64,000 nucleotides of DNA from Ditylenchus dipsaci (GCA_004194705.1 SADC01001306.1:602142-666141), one strand, 5' to 3'. Shown: positions 31,197 through 42,412, counted from the stretch's first letter. The notes: a model not told the origin generated them from the letters alone. Made by a program: numbers and translations.

Positions 31197-32870
31197 CGGT
31201 TTAACAACCAAGAGATGGTATCTAACAAGGCTTTTACTTATTGACGCTGTGATTGGTACAGGTTTAAAAACCAAGAGATGGTATTCAACACGCTTTTAAA
31301 CGAATCAACGCTGTAATTGGTACAGGTTAACAACGAAGAGATGGTATCTAACACGGCATTTAACGAATCAACGTTGTAAATTGTAACAGTGTTTAACAAA
31401 CCAAAGATGGTATCTAACACGGCTTTTAACGGAACAACGCTGTAATGGTACAGGTTTAACAACCAAGAGATGGTATCTAAACACGGCTTTTATACGAATC
31501 AACGCTGTAATTGTACAGGTTTTTACAACCAAGAGATGGTATCTAACACGTTTAAGAATCAACGCTGTAATCGGTAGCATTACTTAAATATTAAGAGATG
31601 ATATACTAAAAATCCAATTTACGAACATTTACCAAGCCGAACCAAGTGTCGTCCACTGGAGAAATTTTTACGTTTTCGCGTCCCGAAACTTTTTTTTTTC
31701 ACTAGCAACCTCTACATCACCCTGAGAATCCATGCACCAAACCAAGTGGTCGACCACTTGAATCAAAAAAATTTTACGTTTTCGGGTTCCAAATTAATTT
31801 TTGCGCTAATTCGAGCATGCTGAAGATGGTTTGACAGTGGTAAAATTAATTTTATGAATAATTTTTGAGTTATTGGTAATCTCTGATTTATCAAAATCAA
31901 TCGTTAGCAATAAATCGAAAATTTCTTGATAAAACGTGATTTTACCACTGTCAAACCATATTCAGCATGCTCGAATTAGTGCAGAAAATTTTTTTTGGAA
32001 CCTAAAAAGTAAAAAAAATTTGTTCCGAGTGGTCGACCACCTGGTTTAACGACCACTTGGTATAAATTGGGGAGGGTTGCTGTCACCGAGGTTACTAGTT
32101 CGAGTCCCACTAAGTGTAAACTTTTTTTGCTTCCATTTAGGCTATCCAGGTGGACACCCACCTGACTAGGAGTTATATACCCAGGAATTTTGGTAGGGTG
32201 GTCAATTCTTGGGCCTTGTTTGGTCCCGACATCAATAAGGGTGCTCTCTCAGGGTGCCCCACAAAATGAGGGTGCTCTCTTAATATATAAAAATCAGGTC
32301 TTTAAACATATTCTGCCCAGGACAAAAAGGAGGATGAATTCACCGAGGATGAATTCGTTAGAGATGAATTCACTTAGAGCCTTAGATACCATCTCTTGGT
32401 TGTTAAACCTGTACCAATTACAGCGTTGATTCGTAAAAAGCCGTGTTGGATACCATCTCTTGGTTGTTAAACCTGTACCAATTACAGAGTAAATTCGTTA
32501 AAAGCCGTGAGTAAAACTGGCACCAAGTTTTCGCACTTCAAAGTGATGCCACAAAGTGACCCACAAAATGATGGTTGTTAAACCTGTACCAATTACAGAG
32601 TTGATTCGTTAAAGCCGTGTTAGATACCATCTCTTGTAGTTAAACCTGTACAATTACAGAGTTGATTCGTTAAAGCGTGTTAGATACCATCTCCTGGTGT
32701 TAAACCTGTACCAATTACAGCGTTGATTCGTTGAAAGCCGTAATAGATACCATCTCTTGGTTGTTAAACTGTACTAATTACAGAGCTGATTCGTTAAAGC
32801 CGTGTTAGATACCATCTCTTGGTTGTTAAACCTGTACCAATTACAGAGTAAATTCGTTAAAAGCCGTGAG
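31197..32870. mobile_element. Foldback-like element with inverted arrays of a ~64-bp repeat
   Basis: Left array (31197-31600): about six or seven degenerate units, each with AACCAAGAGATGGTATCTAA, ACGAATCAACGCTGTAAT and GGTACAGG. Right array (32380-32870): about seven or eight units of the inverse (GATACCATCTCTTGGTTGTT). The middle holds a palindromic MITE (31736-32062) and a one-sided GAGGATGAATTC array (32330-32374) ending CTTAGAGCC. No coding sequence is recognised. Confidence 0.7.
31736..32062. mobile_element. Palindromic MITE, ends CCAAGTGGTCG
   Basis: ACCAAGTGGTCGACCACTTG at the left, and GAGTGGTCGACCACCTGG with a further GACCACTTGGT at the right. Arms include GCATGCTGAAGATGGTTTGA and its inverse around 31820-31960. 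The same repeat flanks the 35816-39596 element. Confidence 0.7.
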
Positions 32871-33341
32871 TAGTACTGGCACCCGAGTTTTCGCACTTCA
32901 AAAGATGCCACAAAGTGACCTTATGGGTTTGCAGGAAGACCCACTGAACTCCGATGACGATGAATCCAGTGAGAATGAGAATACCTAAGTCTATGATAAC
33001 GTTCCAAGTGTGATCATTCGTCAGTTTGAAAAGGTAGTTGAATCGTTGTCCATTTGAATTAGCTTTGGCCAAAGTATACAATCCCCCCCTGGCCGAAAAA
33101 TGCCAAAAATGGTGTCCTAAGAGCATTTTAGCGGCTGTATAGGTTTTCGGCAATATCTTTTTCAAAAAACGCCCGTTTGAAAAATTTCCGTTTTCGACAT
33201 TTCCCATTTTCGTCATAGCCGTTTCAGCATTTGCCGTTTTCATGAGCTTTTTTAAACTTTCCGTTTTCGGCAAGATGAATTTGGTAATTGAGTTTTTTGG
33301 AAAACCGAGTTTGGAAATTAATAAATCTTTTTGGTGCTTAA
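32871..33341. other. Intergenic; one-sided TTTTCGGCA array and a short acidic frame
   Basis: At 32906 a plus-strand frame starts ATGCCACAAAGTGAC and gives 27 residues rich in Asp, Glu and Ser before a stop. It could be an exon fragment; a related phrase occurs near 35205. Between 33100 and 33275 is a degenerate CCGTTTTCGGCA array with no mirrored partner. The 138-codon minus-strand frame 32857-33273 reads through both and is probably spurious. Confidence 0.35.
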
Positions 33342-33571
33342 AGGGCCATTGCCACTTGTTTTGAATTGTCCCCCGCCAATTTAATTTTTTTCCTAATCAT
33401 TTAACTTCTGTACGGATTTTTGAGCTTGTTTCTAACAACACGAGGCCTAGAATTTAATTTTAGGCATAGTTTTGTCAGAAACCAATTGGAAAAATTCGTA
33501 CGTAAATCCAACGAGAAAGAAAAAAATTTCAATTTGCGGGGACAACCGTTGTCGGAGACGGCAATGGCTTT
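33342..33571. mobile_element. MITE of the TTAA family
   Basis: AGGGCCATTGCC and the inverse GGCAATGGCTT, flanked by TTAA on both sides. The interior pairs GTACGGATTTTTGAGCTTGT with a mirrored copy. It shares interior sequence with 43494-43726. Confidence 0.7.
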
Positions 33572-33789
33572 TTAAAAATCAATAAGCACTGGATAAAATG
33601 GCACTTTTTGACAAAAAAAAGACCAAATTGTACTTTTTTTTTGGCCAACTACTTTTTTTCAAAATTTTGAGTTACGTACCCTGGGTTAAATTTTAGCCCC
33701 CCTCCCTCTAATTTAAGCCCCTAAAGAGGGGTTGAAAATTTTAACCCCGGGGCTTGAATTAGAGTGAATACGGTATTTCATGCATTGTA

Positions 33790-33971
33790 CAATGGACGCT
33801 AGATATAACGACGCTCGATATAACGTTTCGCTCGATATAACGTCCGAAAAAATTCTATTTTGGCCAGATACAGTGTATTTTCGATAAAACGACGCCTGAT
33901 ATAACGTCCGCTCGTTATAAACGTCCCATTTTGGCCGGTCCCTCGAGAGACGTTATATCGAGCGTCAAGTG
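33790..33971. mobile_element. Tigger-type MITE
   Basis: Ends CAATGGACGCTAGATATAAC and GTTATATCGAGCGTCAAGTG, flanked by TA. Inner GACGCTCGATATAACGT units repeat. Confidence 0.65.
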
Positions 33972-34197
33972 TACATAGAAATCGTGAAGCCTCCAATTTT
34001 TTCACCTATCCTCCCTTCCGGCCTACATAACCACCCTACTGGTGCCTGATATGCCCACTTACCATGCAGACCTACCTACATATATTGATATATATTTACC
34101 AACGAGCAGCCACCTGGATAGTGGGGTTGGAGTTGGTGAAATTTTTTCGGCCCTATCAAATCGTGTTTCATATGCAATTTTAAGTATGATAGCTATA

Positions 34198-35331
34198 CCG
34201 TATTTCTCTAATAGCTCCACATGTGGAGTTATTTTTCAATCTTGCTCTAGGGTGTGGAGTTATTAGAGCATGTGAGTTAATGGAGCATGTGGGCTTATAC
34301 TTCAATTCTTCGACGCCAAAGGCGCTGAGAAATTTTTATGAAATTTAATCCCTCCCCAGAAAATATATACCTTAATTTGAGTATAGGGCATGTTTGTGGG
34401 TGCTATCTCGACGTGTTACGTAAGTAGTTTTTGGGAAATTTTGTAACCATATTGTAGCCCAAATAAGTAGGTTTCTCGTATTTCTGAGATTATCAGAAAT
34501 TTCCATTTTTTATATTTAGAATCCGCCCCCGTAGCAATAACGAATGCGCGGCTAGATGTGGAACATCTCAGAGCTCAGTTCACTTTTTGAGAAACGGTTT
34601 TGCATATAATATTATACATGTTTTATCCTCAGGATTTATTACAACACTCTAGATTGGCTATGACAAATCAGAACTGGCACTAAATACTAAAAAGTATCCG
34701 CAGTTCTGGATACTTTTCTGACCTTGGCGGCTACAAATGCAATTTACAAAGCAAGTTGAGTCTTTTTTGAATCCTGTCAAGCTCAGCTTGTAGCCTAGAT
34801 TGTGAGGAACATTTTGATGGTTCATTTTATTCTTCGGCTGTATAAAAACAATTTCGAAGTTCGAAAAGTAGGTTCCTAATACCAGGCTACTTTTTGAACT
34901 TTGAAAATTGGAGAGTTATTTGGTCGTATTTTCAGTCTGAAAAAGCCGGAAAATGAAAATGAACCACTAAAATGTTCCTTACAATTTACAGTCCAAAAGC
35001 ATGAAACTGAGAGTTAGGCGTTCCGATCAACCTCCACAGATTCGTTGAAGTGAAGAGATTCATCGCTCAGATAACTATTTTTAATCGTCCTGATCTGCGT
35101 CGATTTCTTTAGCATCGTTCCTCGCCTGTCGAAGTAGCCTACACATAACAAAACATATTCGCGGCAAGACAAAACGCTCGAAATTGAAAATTTTGAAAGC
35201 ACTGGACAAAGTGACCTTATGGGTGTGGAGTTATTAGAGCATGTGGAGTTATTTTTCAATGACCCCTAGCATGTGGAGCTATTAGAGCATGTGGAGTTAA
35301 TGGGGCATGTGGAGCTATTAGAGAAATACGA
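34198..35331. mobile_element. TIR element, CCGTATTTCTCTAATAGCTC ends
   Basis: CCGTATTTCTCTAATAGCTC at the left and GAGCTATTAGAGAAATACGA at the right, flanked by TA. GTGGAGTTATTAGAGCATGT is repeated near both ends. The centre holds a further inverted segment (34640-34980) but no recognised coding sequence. Confidence 0.7.
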
Positions 35332-35550
35332 TATTTGTTTTAAAATTTTTAAAGATTTTTCGGGCCATGCAGGTGGATATCCACCTGATTCTGGGCTACC
35401 TATCCCGGGTTTCTGCATTTGGGTAGGTAAAATCGCAATTTCGGTCGTGAAAATTCGGATTCCTGATGCCATTCAAAGTTGGAAATAGTGGTTTATTGAA
35501 GATTACACTTAAATTTTGCGGGAATTTGAATTAAAGTCAGAACCAACTAA

Positions 35551-35815
35551 ACCAAGTGGTCGTCCACTTGGAACAGAAAATTTTTTTTACGTTTGACATG
35601 TTCCAAAAACTTGTTTTCTGGACTAACTCGAGCATGCTGAAGATGGTTTGACATTGTAAAATGCCATTTTCTCAGGTTTTTTTTTAGTTCTGGACAATAA
35701 TTGATTTTGGTAAAATGGTAAAATCAATTATTGCCCAAAACATAAAAACTACTTCAGAAAACGGCATTTTACCACTGTCAAACATCTTAAGCATGCTCCA
35801 ATTAGGGCTCTAGGT
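35551..35815. repeat. Left part of a palindromic CCAAGTGGTCG MITE, split by a later element
   Basis: Starts ACCAAGTGGTCGTCCACTTG and runs through GCATGCTGAAGATGGTTTGA and its mirror. It is interrupted at CCAATTAG by the 35816-39596 element; the rest resumes at 39597 (CGAATTAGTCCAG). Confidence 0.6.
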
Positions 35816-36236
35816 AAATTGAACCTATACAAATTGAACCTATACAAATTGAACTAGGTAAATTGAACCTGAGGTAAATTAAACCTTAAAATTTGTCTTG
35901 AGAAGATTTTTTATCAGAACTATTTTTAATTTTTCCGGCGTATAAAACGTAACCATCTCGGTGATAGGTGAGCACCAGAAAAGGGAGGAATACCACAAGG
36001 ATATTAGGTCGACCTATAGTATGGGCTCGACCTTATATCTAAAAGCATTTATCTGGTTGCGCTAGCCAGGTCTCTCTCATCTAGATAGTGTTACTTGGGT
36101 GATAGTTTCGTGGTGGTTTAGTGGTTGAAGTATATATAGATCGCGAAATGCTGGCAAATAAGTGTCGGTCATCATTTGTACATGTAGTCCCTTCCACTTT
36201 TTGGCCAATTGTTGAACTTTCTTTTAGTAGTTCAAA

Positions 36237-37033
36237 ATGGAGATGCTTTTTAAGCGAGAAGAAAAAAACCGATAAGTCATTTTGAGGAATATCTATACTG
36301 GCGAAAAGAGCAAATAGGAAAGCAAACTTACTGGCACTGCATCTTTTACAAGCTTGGAGTGGATGGAAAAGTGAATAGCGAATTCCCAGGTACTTTTAAA
36401 ACTTATGTATATTTTTGGTTTTCATGGCATATTCGAATAGGAAGAGCTTCAACTTTCGATGGCATGGTGAAAGTAACGATGTCTCACAATCATAACGCCG
36501 AGAAGATCAAGGTGGAACTAAATCGAATGCAAGAGGCAGTGCAGAAGCAAGCCAAAGAAATCCTAGGGTCACTGGTCTCTAGTGGTATTCATTTTCAGAT
36601 GATAATATGCATAATAGATTTGTTCAGGGGGTGAACACTGTTATGGAAAGATTGGTTTATTATGATTCACTCCTCGGGGCTGGCAAAGAAAAACACTAGC
36701 CTAATCAAGTAAAATATTTTGGAAGCATTTACTTTGACCAACAATAATTTAGGGAGTTCTTGCAAAAATATGCGATCGAGAATGGCTACGAAGCTTTGGA
36801 ACCTGCTAACTGGATAGAATTTTGCCCAAAGTATGCGTTTTATTTCTCGATTGGTTGACAATTTAAAGTTTACAGTGAATTCCCTGCATACATTTGATAG
36901 TGGAGTTTTCGTTTGCCAATACTCAAAGTGCTTATCTCGTGGCGAGCAATTTCACTTCACTGAAGCACAGATGGACGAAATTCGGAAAGAAATGAGTAAA
37001 GAAATCTTGGTGGAACGATTGTCCTATGTTTGA
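36237..37033 (+). CDS. FLYWCH zinc finger + Ulp1/SENP-type (C48) protease, frameshifted
   Basis: Starts MEMLFKREEK; one A seems missing in the A7 run just after. The FLYWCH part (36260-36510) has EEYLYWR, QTYWHC, ASTFDGMVK and SHNHNAE; the middle Cys of the usual W-C-C-H-H set is not obvious. The C48 part (about 36560-37033) has HFQMIICIID, then YYDSLLGAGKEK and EPANWIEFCPKY in other frames, then HTFDSGVFVCQYSKCLSRG and the stop. Ulp1 proteases cut SUMO-like proteins with a His-Asp-Cys triad; the nucleophile normally sits in DCGVF. Here it reads DSGVF, so the protein would be inactive unless the base is wrong. FLYWCH fingers and Ulp1 domains are both known in Mutator-type transposon proteins. 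No MULE transposase core is seen. Confidence 0.7.
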
Positions 37034-37706
37034 ATGTTAAGAAGTGGTTTGAATAAAATTTATTTTTGAAAAAATTAAGTAGTGTCGCATTCGGCCGATT
37101 AGCCGAACCGGTCGTTAACCGAAAACCGGGTTAAAATAATTCAATTGATTCACCACCTGTACTCGGACATAGATTGAGTGGACCAAAACAGTTAACATAA
37201 CAGAGGCTTACTGGTCTTATGAAAGTTAGTTTAGGACTGTTATTCCAGAAAAAAATGATGTTTACCAGCACCAGGATTCGAAACTGTGACTTCAGAAATT
37301 TAGTGCGCGGATTTACCACGGTTTAATTTACCGGACCAGGAATTCACCACGGTGGAATATGCTGCCTCGGGTATAGACATTTCGCGCCCGAGCCATTTCG
37401 CGCCCTAGACATTTCGCGCCTGCCCCATTTCACGCCCGCCCATTTTGCGCCCTAGGACATTTCACGCCCGCCCATTTTATGCCTTAGGACAAATGGCGCC
37501 CGATCTGAGGTTACAGGTTCAAATCCTGATGGTTGCAGTATTTTTCTTGAAAGTCTCCGGATTCTTTCTCAGTACTGAAATGCAGGTTCTCAAGGATTTT
37601 TCAAGGGACAGTGTTCTGGCTGGTGACCATATTTGGCTAGTGACCGTACTATTATTCCAATATTTAGCAGCTTCTTTTTCTTATTTTTGGATAAAAGGAT
37701 AGGGGT

Positions 37707-37889
37707 ATGCGATTCCATTTCTAACGAGGTATCAGTTGTTGCATCCTCCTCGCAAAATTCAACACAACGAGGTAAAAGTATGAACCAAATTATTTTTCTG
37801 ACTTCCTTCATACTGTTTCCTTTTTTACGCTATATTTCGCGAGGATGATGCAACAACTGATACCTCTTAAAAACTAGAATCGCATGGCT
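37707..37889. repeat. Hairpin repeat
   Basis: GCGATTCCATTTCTAACGAG, then GTATCAGTTGTTGCATC, returns inverted as GATGCAACAACTGATAC near 37847. The loop is ~90 bp. Confidence 0.7.
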
Positions 37890-38204
37890 TCCTGGTGGTA
37901 TTAAATCGAAAAAAGTTAACAAATTTAGGCCTCTGCCAAGAATGCAAGAAAACTCGCACTTTTTCACATTTCCTGGATACTTTTTTGTATTGACCGTATT
38001 TTTCAAGTTTTCATTGCTCAAAAAGTAGACTAAACTTGTCTTAAAGATGTATACCAGCGCGTTACAGCGCAAATTAAAGGCCAGCAATTTTGGCCGCGAC
38101 GAAACTTGTCGGTTTCAGCACCTCGTACACTCGCATTCATCTTATTCCGTTCCACCACAATAAATACATTGACAAAACAGTCATCACTTTATTCTTAATT
38201 CAAA

Positions 38205-38724
38205 ACAACGAAAGATGATAGGCTTTCAACAACAATAAGATGATTCTTTCATTGTGATGCTTGCGCATGTTGGCTCGGATGGTCCGAATTTCATCACGCT
38301 TTTGCTTGGCATGGGTGTGCTGACCAACACGTCTCCTTAGGAACTTCAGAGCCTTCTTGTCCTTGCTGAAAATTGAGGCGTTATATGGTTTAGAAGTAAG
38401 AAGATAAGGTTCTATGCAGTCAACTCTATATAAACTTTTTTAATAGGCACCATCAATGCACTGCGCCAATGTAAAAGGTCTGGTAACTTGAAAAAAAGCT
38501 TGAGTGCACTCAGAGAAAAAACCATCCTGATTTGGAGAACTACATGACACGACGCTCGTAGGAGTTAAGCCAGTCACTTCTTGCACTAATTCACGGACCA
38601 CACGCGACTCTTTTCACAGACGGCTCTTGTGACGAAAGTGAAGATCCTTGCGAAAATTCTTGGTCAACTTGTGCCTCTTGTCAAGTCCAACAGCGAGGGC
38701 TTGCTCGGCAGAAGATTCTAACAT
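38205..38724 (-). pseudogene. RPL36: Ribosomal protein L36 (eL36) copy inside transposon
   Basis: On the minus strand from ATG at 38724: ALAVGLDKRHKLTKNFRK, then ESRVVRELVQEVTGL; PYERRVM follows in a shifted frame. After an intron-like gap (about 38375-38530) comes SKDKKALKFLRRRVGQHTHA, then DEIRTIRANMRK. This is the order of eL36 (AVGLNKGHK..., FVRDMIREV, PYERRAME, KVSKDKRALKF, AAMRK). An in-frame TGA follows HKSRL and one base is missing at PYERR, so it is broken. It keeps an intron, so it was taken up as genomic DNA. Alternatively it is the real gene with assembly errors. Confidence 0.8.
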
Positions 38725-39596
38725 CTTTTCACTTCTGAAAAAAAGTTTCATTACGCCTATTCAAAACTAGAGATAAAGAGAGTGTATAACTCGAAGCAAA
38801 ATCGCACAAAAATAAACAAAAAAATAGAATAAAAACCAAAAACACCTAAATCTTACATATTTATGTAACACCCAAAAATGATTAACAAATCTAAAATTTA
38901 GGTGGATTTGATGACGAAAAAATTTCCCCACGTAAACCACATACATAATATAAGTAGATACCCTTTTGGGTTCGTTGCATAATATGGATTTAGAAGTAGA
39001 GAAGGGCGTTGGTACCACTAACTAATTACAACACCCGGAGCGAAGCACGGAACTACTCTAGAACTGGGGTTCCTGCGAGTCAATCGCTGTTTGAGCAATA
39101 TTAAAGCATCTCTAGGACACGATTCTAAATGAGCTAGATGATTTGAAATCACTTTAAACCAAATCCAAAATTTCGTATTCTGGCGGTGGACACCCAATGA
39201 GCGAGATACAGGTGTTTCCCTTACCCACCCTAAGGATTGCAGGTGCTATAGAAAATGGTTTTTGACTATCATTCAAGGAAAAAAATACTGCAACCATCAG
39301 GATTTGAACCTGTAACCTCAGATCGGGCGCCATTTGTCCTAGGGCGCGAAATGGGCGGGCGTGAAATGGGGCGGGCGCGAAATGTCCTAGGGCGCGAAAT
39401 GGGCGAACCCCGCTGCCTCCCTTGAAACACTGTGATCTGGCAACCCAACTGGGAAAAAATCTCATTTGAATAAAAAAATCCTTTCAAGACAAATTTTGAG
39501 GTTCAATTTACCTCAGGTTCAATTTACCTCAGGTTCAATTTACCTAGGTTCAATTTGTATAGGTTCAATTTGTATAGGTTCAATTTACCGCCGCCC

Positions 39597-40109
39597 CGAA
39601 TTAGTCCAGAAAACAGGTTTTGGAACATGTGAAACGTGAAAAAAAAATTTCGCTCCAAATCCAAGCTTAAATTGAGTTTAATCGGAGTAAAGTAAAAGTT
39701 TAAATTGGGTAAGGTTAAACTTTAAATAGGGTCATGTTAAGGTACTAGGTCGTCGTTTTTAAAGTTTAATAGTTGCTCGTATTAAAGTTAACATGACCAA
39801 ATTTATACTCAAACTTGAGTTTCTGTGCGGTTTCCTTGCTAGTCATTGACGTACAAAAAAGTTACAAGAGTTTAAAAGCGGGCACACTTTTGAGAAACGT
39901 TTAAACATCTGTATTAACTCTTTCAGCGAAAAAGACATCAAAGACATCAAACAAGACAAAAATCGTCTCAAAACTTATTTGTATGGCATAAAACCTCCAA
40001 ATGCGTCGAAATAGATCATTTTGAGAGAACAGTAAAAATTCCGATTTTTAGACATTTTTGGACAACAGGGGGACCAAGGCAATTTTTTGCCAACTTTCAT
40101 TTTTGCAAG
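39597..40109. other. Repeat-derived sequence left of the large inverted repeat
   Basis: 39655-39945 carries AAATCCAAGCTTAAATTGAG... to AACTCTTTCAGCG. The same block occurs at about 43890-44160 (inverted) and 54740-55020 (direct), so it is a TIR of an element that spans the left arm. No gene. Confidence 0.5.
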
Positions 40110-40704
40110 TTCCGTTTTGCCAACTTTCGTTTTGCCAACTTTCGTTTTGACAAGTTTCGTTTCGCCAAGTTTCGTTTCGACAAGTTTCGTTTTGCCGACT
40201 TTCGTTTTTGCCAAGTTTCGTTTTTGCCAGATGTATCCTAGCCTTTAAAAGCGGGCGCATTTTTTAGAAACGTTTAAACATCTGTATTAACTCTTTCAGC
40301 AAAAAAGACATCACCTTTCCAATTGCTGACTTTTGCTCGCAACTTCTTCTGCTTCACTAGTTCGTGACCAGCCAACTTTCTGAGCACTATCTTTTTCTTT
40401 TGGTCAATGCTTTTCGACTTTGGCAGCTTTATCAGATTCTCAGCTAAACTTTTATGTTAAGGATGGCAATTTAAAGTGGGAAGTTCCCAGTAGGAAGACG
40501 CTTTTTAACATTTTTTGATAAAAAAAATTTTTGCATTATTGCCTTGGGGGACCAAGTTAACTCAACCTAAAAGGGTACGTGGACATATCTGAAAGGCCCA
40601 AAAAAGATAAGATTTCAACATAGTTTTGTTAACTGGGGCTGCCGCATAAAAAAACTCTGTATGCATACGTGTTTTGTGAATCAAGAGTCACTTTCGAGTG
40701 GTTG

Positions 40705-40833
40705 TGTCTAAGGTATGTGGGTGTGCGCATCTCAACCCAAAGCCATCAATCACCCTACGCCCTCGAAGGGGATTGAGTTTAGTTGTTTTAAGGCTTAATG
40801 GATCAGAGACGAGCGCCCTCACTTACCTTAGAC
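40705..40833. repeat. Palindromic repeat family P1, copy 4
   Basis: GTCTAAGGTATGTGGGTGTG to CACTTACCTTAGACATG; the inverted-arm counterpart is 58067-58196. Confidence 0.65.
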
Positions 40834-41185
40834 ATGATTCCGAGTAAGACTTTCGATCATAATAAGCATATACAGCCTCTTTTTGCCCAGCTTCAGTGGC
40901 CAAAACGGGTTAGGATAGCCTTCAGTGGATATCAAAAGTACTATCAATTTCAAAGTACAAAAAACAAGAGATGTAGGCATATTTACTAGGGTGGTGCACG
41001 GTCGGTTAACCGACCCGGTCGGTTAACCGAACCGGACCGGTTTTGGCCCAATTAACCGGAACCGAAAACCGGGTACGAAAAAACGCGGTTAACCGAAAAC
41101 CGGTACGTCAGAATCCGGTTTTTTCCGGTTTAAGCACTGGATAAAATCGCCTTTCAGAAATAAAAAAAACTGCCTAAATAAAATC

Positions 41186-41464
41186 TTGCAGCAAAATTTT
41201 ATTGTTTTCTGGAGGAAAAATTTGTTGAGATGCTCATGGATGGTGTGTTTTGTGAGCCTTCATAATTTTCACGAACTTGTTTTGTTTTTAGCGCAAGAAA
41301 TAGAGTTTGCTGAAGATGAAGATCAAAGCGAGGATAACTCTCATAACGATAGCAACAGCATGGATATGGGTGTTTCCATATTAACAACATTTACTGATTT
41401 CTATCAATGCAAATTACTTGAGATGACATTTGGGCCATCGAAAATAAGGTGGTCCGCAGGGTAG
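41186..41464 (+). CDS. Hypothetical acidic frame inside hAT-type element
   Basis: A 92-codon frame. The part after a TTTTTAG acceptor-like site (about 41290) reads QEIEFAEDEDQSEDNSHNDS, an acidic Ser/Asn-rich phrase typical of a real exon. I recognise no domain. An identical frame lies in the other arm (57438-57716, minus). It may be a remnant of the transposase gene or captured host sequence. Confidence 0.35.
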   Translation: MQQNFIVFWRKNLLRCSWMVCFVSLHNFHELVLFLAQEIEFAEDEDQSEDNSHNDSNSMDMGVSILTTFTDFYQCKLLEMTFGPSKIRWSAG

Positions 41465-41850
41465 GGTCTGATCAACTCAAGGCTACAACTAAGGTGTTAT
41501 AATCTCTAGTTAATGTCCATAATCTTCAATTTTGTACCTAAGGCGGAACTAAGTCATTACCGTCACAACAGCGAGAGACCTGATAGAAGCGATAACTTAT
41601 TTATCTGGTGGCAAAAGAAGTGATAGTGATTTAAGTGATAGAAGCTCCTACTGATTGGGCCAGGGCCTCCAACTCAGAGCGATTGAGGAAGGAGAACACT
41701 TGAAAAAGTTTAATTGCACTTGTGTTGGACTGCATGGCTGTTGGTTGAAAATGGTATCTGTTATTATCAGCTAGAAATGGCTGAAAACATAAAAAAACTT
41801 CAGCTTCAGTTTTTCATTTATTTCTGACTTTGGTGGTAAAAGTATACATT

Positions 41851-42049
41851 TGTCCCGTTGACTACTTTTTCAAAAGACTTAGAATGACCATCCATTCATT
41901 CCGAGTCTTTTCGAAACCAGCCGAGCTAACTTTAGAATTTTTCGTATATTACACGATAAATTCTACAGTTGATTTGGCGGATCTAAAAAAGACTCGCAAT
42001 GAATGGATGATCATAAGTCTTTTGAAAAAGCAGTCAACGGGACAAATTC
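41851..42049. repeat. Hairpin MITE inside hAT-type element
   Basis: TTTGTCCCGTTGACTACTTT, TTAGAATGACCATCCATTCA and so on are mirrored at 41990-42049. It has ~90-bp arms with a short TAATTACACGAT-like centre. Confidence 0.7.
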
Positions 42050-42412
42050 TCGCTTCTGGGGCTCAGGTTCAGTTTAGCCTATGACTGATACGAGTAGTAC
42101 TCCACTTTACTTACTATTAAGTCGATTTGTGGTTTTTCCACTATCAGAATGGTTTATAAACTTTTAGACTTTGTTTTCCACTTCACTTTTTATCTGGTTT
42201 CTTTTTCAACTGATTACCACTTAAATTCAACTTATTATTAAGACAAAGAATTAACCTCTACCTGGTTAAATTTTGCCTTTGCCCATCTATTGACCCAATT
42301 CACTGATTTATTAATTAAGGTACTATTTACATGGCATAATCGCTTTGCCAATAAAACTTTTGTCAATGATATCTTTTTGAAAATGTCATCACTTCGTTAA
42401 TGAGGTTGGCCA

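Larger units (their letters stand above)
37370..39411. mobile_element. Foldback/Mutator-like element carrying a ribosomal L36 gene copy
   Basis: Nested in the 35816-39596 element. Both ends are arrays of GCGCGAAATGGGCG-type units (37375-37500 and 39330-39411, inverted). Next to each array is the mirrored phrase CAGGTTCAAATCCTGATGGT. Flanks GCTGCCTCG (37361-37369) and GCTGCCTCC (39412-39420) give a 9-bp duplication with one mismatch. Cargo: a hairpin at 37707-37889 and the RPL36 copy. Confidence 0.8.
35816..39596. mobile_element. Foldback/Mutator-like element carrying FLYWCH-Ulp1 gene
   Basis: Left end GGCTCTAGGTAAATTGAACC plus ~15-bp units (TATACAAATTGAACC). Right end is the inverse array (39490-39596) closing AATTTACCGCCGCCC. 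The flanks CCAATTAGG and CGAATTAGT give an imperfect 9-bp duplication. Inner phrase TTTGTCTTGA is shared with the 4434-5966 element. Cargo: the gene at 36237-37033 and a second element at 37370-39411. Confidence 0.75.

Noticed and set aside
32857..33273. 138-codon minus-strand ORF with a hydrophobic stretch
   Set aside because: Its first half reads a TTTTCGGCA array and its end overlaps an acidic plus-strand frame; no family resemblance.
39975..40260. ORFs rich in KTKVGKTKL or NETWRNE-type repeats
   Set aside because: They are readings of the GCCAACTTTCGTTTT array at the edge of the inverted repeat.
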